NCBI GenBank assembly: GCA_028285685.1
Contig: JANQOR010000014.1
Coordinates: 112,287 to 176,286 of the forward strand
Origin: Cyclobacteriaceae bacterium
Lineage (GTDB): Bacteria; Bacteroidota; Bacteroidia; Cytophagales; Cyclobacteriaceae
Reading direction: 5' to 3'
DNA: 64,000 bases
Both the position numbers and the translations under genes were made by a program. This document shows, piece by piece, positions 60,803-64,000 of the stretch; within the stretch, counting starts at the first letter, position 1, and every line of letters starts with the position of its first letter. The notes under the pieces were generated by a model. It saw nothing but the letters and a program-made list of their open reading frames with translations, was not told where the DNA came from and did no database searches.

Positions 60803-61393
60803 ATGCATAACGACTATACCGAAAACCTATACGGCCTCATCCTGATGGGTGGACAAAGTTCCAGAATGGGTACTGATAAGTCCTCTCTCGAATATCATGG
60901 TCGGCCACATGCGGAATTCATGTTCGAATTAGTCAATGGCATACTACCAAATACGTTTGTCTCGGTTAGAGAAAACCAACATGTCCCATTTACCAATCAA
61001 ACCATTCAGGACAACTACCCAACAAAAGGACCAATTAATGGAATATTGAGTGCGATGACACAATACCCCGACAAAGCCTGGCTTGTCCTTGCAGTGGACC
61101 TTCCATTTGTAACGGAGCAAACCATCCATCATCTCATCTCATCCAGAAATACACGTAAGTTAGCGACAGCCTTTGCAACTAAGGAAAGCGGTCTTCCTGA
61201 GCCACTTGTAGCAATCTGGGAGCCCCACTCAGTTGAAGCATTGAGGGAGCATCACCTTATTGAGGACAAAAGGTGTCCGAGAAAATTCCTTATTAACAAT
61301 GATATCGAACTGGTTCACCCAAAAGATGATCTGGAACTTTACAACGCAAACAATCCGGAGGAATTCGAACAAGCCAAATCAATGATCAAATGA
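60803..61393 (+). CDS. mobA: Molybdenum cofactor guanylyltransferase
   Basis: 196 residues. Attaches GMP to Mo-molybdopterin to make MGD, the form used by DMSO reductase-type enzymes like the one at the left edge. N-terminal nucleotide loop GLILMGGQSSRMGTDKSSLEYHG (positions ~11-33, with key GG, R and DK), LVLAVDLPFV (~92-101, metal Asp) and LPEPLVAIWEP (~132-142). Overlaps the next gene by 4 bp. Confidence 0.9.
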   Translation: MHNDYTENLYGLILMGGQSSRMGTDKSSLEYHGRPHAEFMFELVNGILPNTFVSVRENQHVPFTNQTIQDNYPTKGPINGILSAMTQYPDKAWLVLAVDLPFVTEQTIHHLISSRNTRKLATAFATKESGLPEPLVAIWEPHSVEALREHHLIEDKRCPRKFLINNDIELVHPKDDLELYNANNPEEFEQAKSMIK

Positions 61394-62409
61394 ATACCGA
61401 TCGCTATCAACGTCAAATCGTCCTTCCTGATTTTGGCCTTGATGGTCAACGGAAACTGGCCGCCGCAAATGTGTTGATCGTAGGCGCTGGAGGACTGGGG
61501 GTTCCGGTAATGCAGTACCTTGCCGGTATGGGAGTGGGAAAGATGACCCTTATGGATGGAGATGTTGTTTCATTAAGCAATCTACAGCGACAGGTCATGT
61601 ATCGAACAGTGGATGTGGGTAAGAAGAAAGTTGAAGTGGCAGAGCGATACATTCAGGGCCTTAACCAGGAAGTGCAAGTCACAATTGTTGATGAAATGCT
61701 TTCGAAAGAAAATGCAGAGCTACAGGTCAAAAGCCGTGATGTGGTGGTGGATTGTACAGACAGTATTGAGGCTAGATACGTAATTAACGATGCCTGTGAG
61801 AAGGAAAACGTGCCATTTGTTTATGGAGCTCTTTATCGGCACGAGGGCCATGTGAGCATTTTCAACTATCAAGGAAGTGTCTCCTACCGAGATGTCTATC
61901 CCGATGATTCAGCCAAGGTGGAGAATTGCAATGAAATAGGGGTGCTTGGTGTGCTACCCGGAATTATCGGTTGCTATCAGGCGATGGAAGCCGTCAAGGT
62001 CCTTACTGGTCTTGGAGACACATTAGCCGGAAAATTGCTAGTGGTGGATGCTATGAACATGGAACATCACATTTTTCAGCTTGCAAAAAATCCGGTAAAG
62101 AACCAGCCAGCAGAACCGGTTCATGAAATAACGGAAAGCTGGCTAACCTGGAAGGAAATAGATCAACTGGATCAGCAGCACTATCACTTTGTTGATGTTC
62201 GTCCCCCAGCCGTTTTTGAAGAACATCATGATGATCGCTTCAAGAATATTCCGATTGAAATGCTCGCTGGATTCAGTCCAGATGATAACAAACAGGTTGT
62301 GCTGGTATGCCAACGTGGAGTTACGACCAAACAAGCTTCCGCCATTCTTCAATCCAATTTTTCTGATGTAATCATCCACCAGGTGAAGGGGGGATACAAC
62401 GCTCTATGA
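61390..62409 (+). CDS. moeB: MoeB/ThiF-type adenylyltransferase fused to rhodanese
   Basis: 339 residues. ATP-binding GAGGLGVPVMQYLAG (residues ~33-47), LSNLQRQVMY (~63-72) and VVDCTDSIEARY (~116-127) mark the E1-like fold; it would adenylate the MoaD C-terminus. The active-site-type Cys is in ENCNEIGVLGVLPG. The zinc CxxC pairs of E. coli MoeB are missing (SYRDVYPD replaces CYRCLF). Residues ~250-339 are a rhodanese domain, with active Cys in VCQRGVTT, which would supply the sulfur for MoaD. Start and stop overlap both neighbours by 4 bp. Confidence 0.9.
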   Translation: MNTDRYQRQIVLPDFGLDGQRKLAAANVLIVGAGGLGVPVMQYLAGMGVGKMTLMDGDVVSLSNLQRQVMYRTVDVGKKKVEVAERYIQGLNQEVQVTIVDEMLSKENAELQVKSRDVVVDCTDSIEARYVINDACEKENVPFVYGALYRHEGHVSIFNYQGSVSYRDVYPDDSAKVENCNEIGVLGVLPGIIGCYQAMEAVKVLTGLGDTLAGKLLVVDAMNMEHHIFQLAKNPVKNQPAEPVHEITESWLTWKEIDQLDQQHYHFVDVRPPAVFEEHHDDRFKNIPIEMLAGFSPDDNKQVVLVCQRGVTTKQASAILQSNFSDVIIHQVKGGYNAL

Positions 62410-63158
62410 ATGAGTATTTGCTTCTTTTTCTCTTGTTTGGGATCGCGTTATTCTACTCATCCATAGGGTTTGGGGGTGGGTCCAGTTACCTGGCCATTTT
62501 AAGTCTCGTACTAATCAACTTCTATGAGATTCGAACATTGGCATTGGTCTTAAATGTGCTGGTGGTTTCGATCGGAACTGCCATGTTCATCCGTAAGAGG
62601 GTCTTTGACTGGAAAATTTTTTGGCCATTTATTATATTGAGTGTACCGCTTGCCTTTGTAGGAGCAAGACTCCAACTATCAGAATCCACACTTTTTATCA
62701 TCCTGGGTTCAGCGCTGATTCTGGCTGCAATTGTGATGTTTTTCCAAACAATTAACAGAAAAATACGCTTAAGAGACCTGAACCTACTGGAAAGTACTGT
62801 CCTTGGAGGAGTGATCGGTTTCCTGTCGGGACTGGTTGGCATAGGTGGCGGAATTTTTCTTTCACCTACGCTCAATTTGATTGGCTGGAAAAATGCGAAG
62901 ATGATTGCCGCCTTAGCATCCACATTTATATTGGTGAACTCGTTGGCAGGAATTTCCGGATTGCTTGCAGCGGGCACTTTTGAGCTAAACCTCTCATTTT
63001 CGATAGGAGTGATAGTAGCGGTCATCCTCGGGGGAATTGCAGGGTCCAATCTTTCGGTTAAGCTCAATATCAACTGGATCAGAAGTTTGACTGCAATTTT
63101 GGTCTTGTATGTTGGATCGAGAATAGTTTTGCTGCATGGCTTTGGAATTCACGTTTAG
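62406..63158 (+). CDS. TauE/SafE family permease in molybdenum cofactor operon
   Basis: 250 residues, about eight hydrophobic helices with two Gly-rich halves (FYSSIGFGGGSSYLAIL near residue 20, GFLSGLVGIGGGIFLSPTLNLIG near 140), the TauE/SafE signature. The family moves sulfite, sulfonates or organic anions; in a molybdenum cofactor operon it may handle a sulfur-containing anion or oxyanion. Overlaps moeB by 4 bp. Only distantly related to the other TauE protein (13300-14052). Confidence 0.85.
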   Translation: MNEYLLLFLLFGIALFYSSIGFGGGSSYLAILSLVLINFYEIRTLALVLNVLVVSIGTAMFIRKRVFDWKIFWPFIILSVPLAFVGARLQLSESTLFIILGSALILAAIVMFFQTINRKIRLRDLNLLESTVLGGVIGFLSGLVGIGGGIFLSPTLNLIGWKNAKMIAALASTFILVNSLAGISGLLAAGTFELNLSFSIGVIVAVILGGIAGSNLSVKLNINWIRSLTAILVLYVGSRIVLLHGFGIHV

Positions 63159-63176
63159 TTCTAAGAAGTTCGATGA

Positions 63177-64000
63177 ATGATATCCGTTGAAGAGGCATTA
63201 AGGATTATTGATGAGCACATCGTCAATTTGGGCTCCGAAGAAATCGCCTATTCCGCGGCGAAAGAACGAGTCCTTGATGAAAACGTACAGGCAGACCGAC
63301 CTTTTCCACCATTTCACAGGGCCACAATGGATGGCATTTGTATCTCAATCAAAGATTGGGAAACAGGAATGCGTACATTTCCCATTTTCGGAGAGCAGTT
63401 TGCAGGATCACCACAGCAAACACTGAAGCTAGGATCTTGTATGGAAGTTATGACTGGCGCGGTACTTCCTGAAAATGCAAACGCTATTGTTAGATACGAG
63501 GATGTTACCATTGAAAATGACATTGCTACAGTCCACGTAGACACCATCACAGAAATGATGAACATTCATCTGGTAGGTACCGACGCGCAAGAAGGCGCTA
63601 CTCTGATAAAAAAAGGAAAACGAATCAGTCACGGAGACATTGGAATCCTCACTTCAGTTGGGAAGACGGTTGTTCGTGTCAAAAAGCTACCAAAAGTGGC
63701 CATCATCTCGACTGGAGATGAACTTGTGCAGCCAGATCAAAAACCGCTTCCGCATCAAATCAGGAAATCAAATGTTTATACACTTTGTTCCTTGCTCCAG
63801 GATCAAAGGTTGTCCTATAGCCTTTTCCACTTAAATGATGAAATGGATGAGATCAATGCCGAGTTGGAAAAGATTTTATCAGAATTTAACCTCATTCTTT
63901 TGAGTGGTGGTGTTTCGAAGGGAAAACGTGATTTCATTCCGGAAGCGTTGGAGCAACAAGGTGTTAAGAAGCATTTCCATCGGATAAAACAGCGACCAGG
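63177..64000 (+). CDS. moeA: Molybdopterin molybdotransferase, N-terminal part (cut by window edge)
   Basis: Translated directly; ATG at 63177 opens a frame that runs to the window end (274 codons). Early segment PFPPFHRATMDGICIS is the MoeA dxSxMDGYA-type motif; EVMTGAVLPENANAIVRYED (positions ~83-102) and VAIISTGDELVQPDQ (~180-194) follow, and LLSGGVSKGKRDF (~243-255) is the MoeA catalytic motif. Inserts molybdate into molybdopterin. It lies 18 bp after the TauE gene. Confidence 0.93.
   Translation, partial: MISVEEALRIIDEHIVNLGSEEIAYSAAKERVLDENVQADRPFPPFHRATMDGICISIKDWETGMRTFPIFGEQFAGSPQQTLKLGSCMEVMTGAVLPENANAIVRYEDVTIENDIATVHVDTITEMMNIHLVGTDAQEGATLIKKGKRISHGDIGILTSVGKTVVRVKKLPKVAIISTGDELVQPDQKPLPHQIRKSNVYTLCSLLQDQRLSYSLFHLNDEMDEINAELEKILSEFNLILLSGGVSKGKRDFIPEALEQQGVKKHFHRIKQRP

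Noticed and set aside
62522-63073. 183-codon minus-strand frame opposite the TauE gene
   Set aside because: Antisense of a hydrophobic membrane protein; no recognisable protein and fully inside a well-supported gene.

Overview
The window looks like a chromosomal segment of a marine, polysaccharide-degrading member of the Bacteroidota (Cytophagales or Flavobacteriia type). The evidence is a SusC/SusD pair, type IX secretion C-terminal sorting domains on two exported enzymes, many lipoproteins, moderate GC content, almost no Shine-Dalgarno signals, and one sequence matching the TAnnTTTG promoter box of this phylum. I saw no rRNA, tRNA, CRISPR array or insertion sequence.

Left edge (1-4.7 kb, minus strand): the start of a Tat-exported molybdopterin oxidoreductase with its iron-sulfur subunit; then a three-gene unit of a flavin monooxygenase-like protein with a Cys-rich tail, an MFS permease and an ECF sigma factor that also has a Cys-rich tail.

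Alginate region (4.4-38.5 kb): a nearly complete alginate utilisation locus. Depolymerisation uses two PL6 lyases, two PL7 proteins (one with two lyase-like domains), a PL17 oligoalginate lyase and a heparinase II/III-fold lyase. Two enzymes carry T9SS tails, so they should be released or surface-anchored; three others are lipoproteins. Uptake uses SusC, SusD and two PKD lipoproteins. Monomer processing uses KdgF, two SDR reductases (DEH to KDG), an ExuT-like permease, KDG kinase and KDPG aldolase. Methylglyoxal synthase and a gluconokinase/6-phosphogluconate dehydrogenase fusion follow in the KDG operon. Candidate regulators are a catalytically degenerate Nudix (NrtR/AraR-like) protein and a FadR-type GntR protein. 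A 17-bp palindrome of the form TGTGTAn-n3-nTACACA occurs at three promoters of this region and suggests a local regulon.

Middle (38.6-43.5 kb): a membrane class III nucleotide cyclase, a small exported protein, and a PadR regulator with an FtsX/MacB-type permease behind a perfect 20-bp inverted repeat.

43.5-56.2 kb (minus strand): five tightly packed genes that I cannot assign to a described system. In order of transcription they encode a 563-residue protein with a glycosyltransferase-like C-terminal motif; a ~1430-residue protein of repeated beta modules ending in ~240 residues of Ala/Glu/Lys amphipathic helix; a ~1440-residue LamG, tachylectin-like propeller, YWTD, LamG, LamG, coil protein; a VAO-type FAD oxidase; and a methyltransferase-like protein. 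The two giants have no signal peptide. This is the best candidate for an undescribed system. A lipoprotein with a lyase- or lectin-like fold lies divergently at 56.5 kb.

Right edge (57.6-64 kb, plus strand): a molybdenum cofactor cluster, moaD-moaE-moaA-moaC, an ankyrin protein, mobA, a moeB-rhodanese fusion, a TauE/SafE permease and the start of moeA. It would supply cofactor to enzymes such as the oxidoreductase at the left edge.
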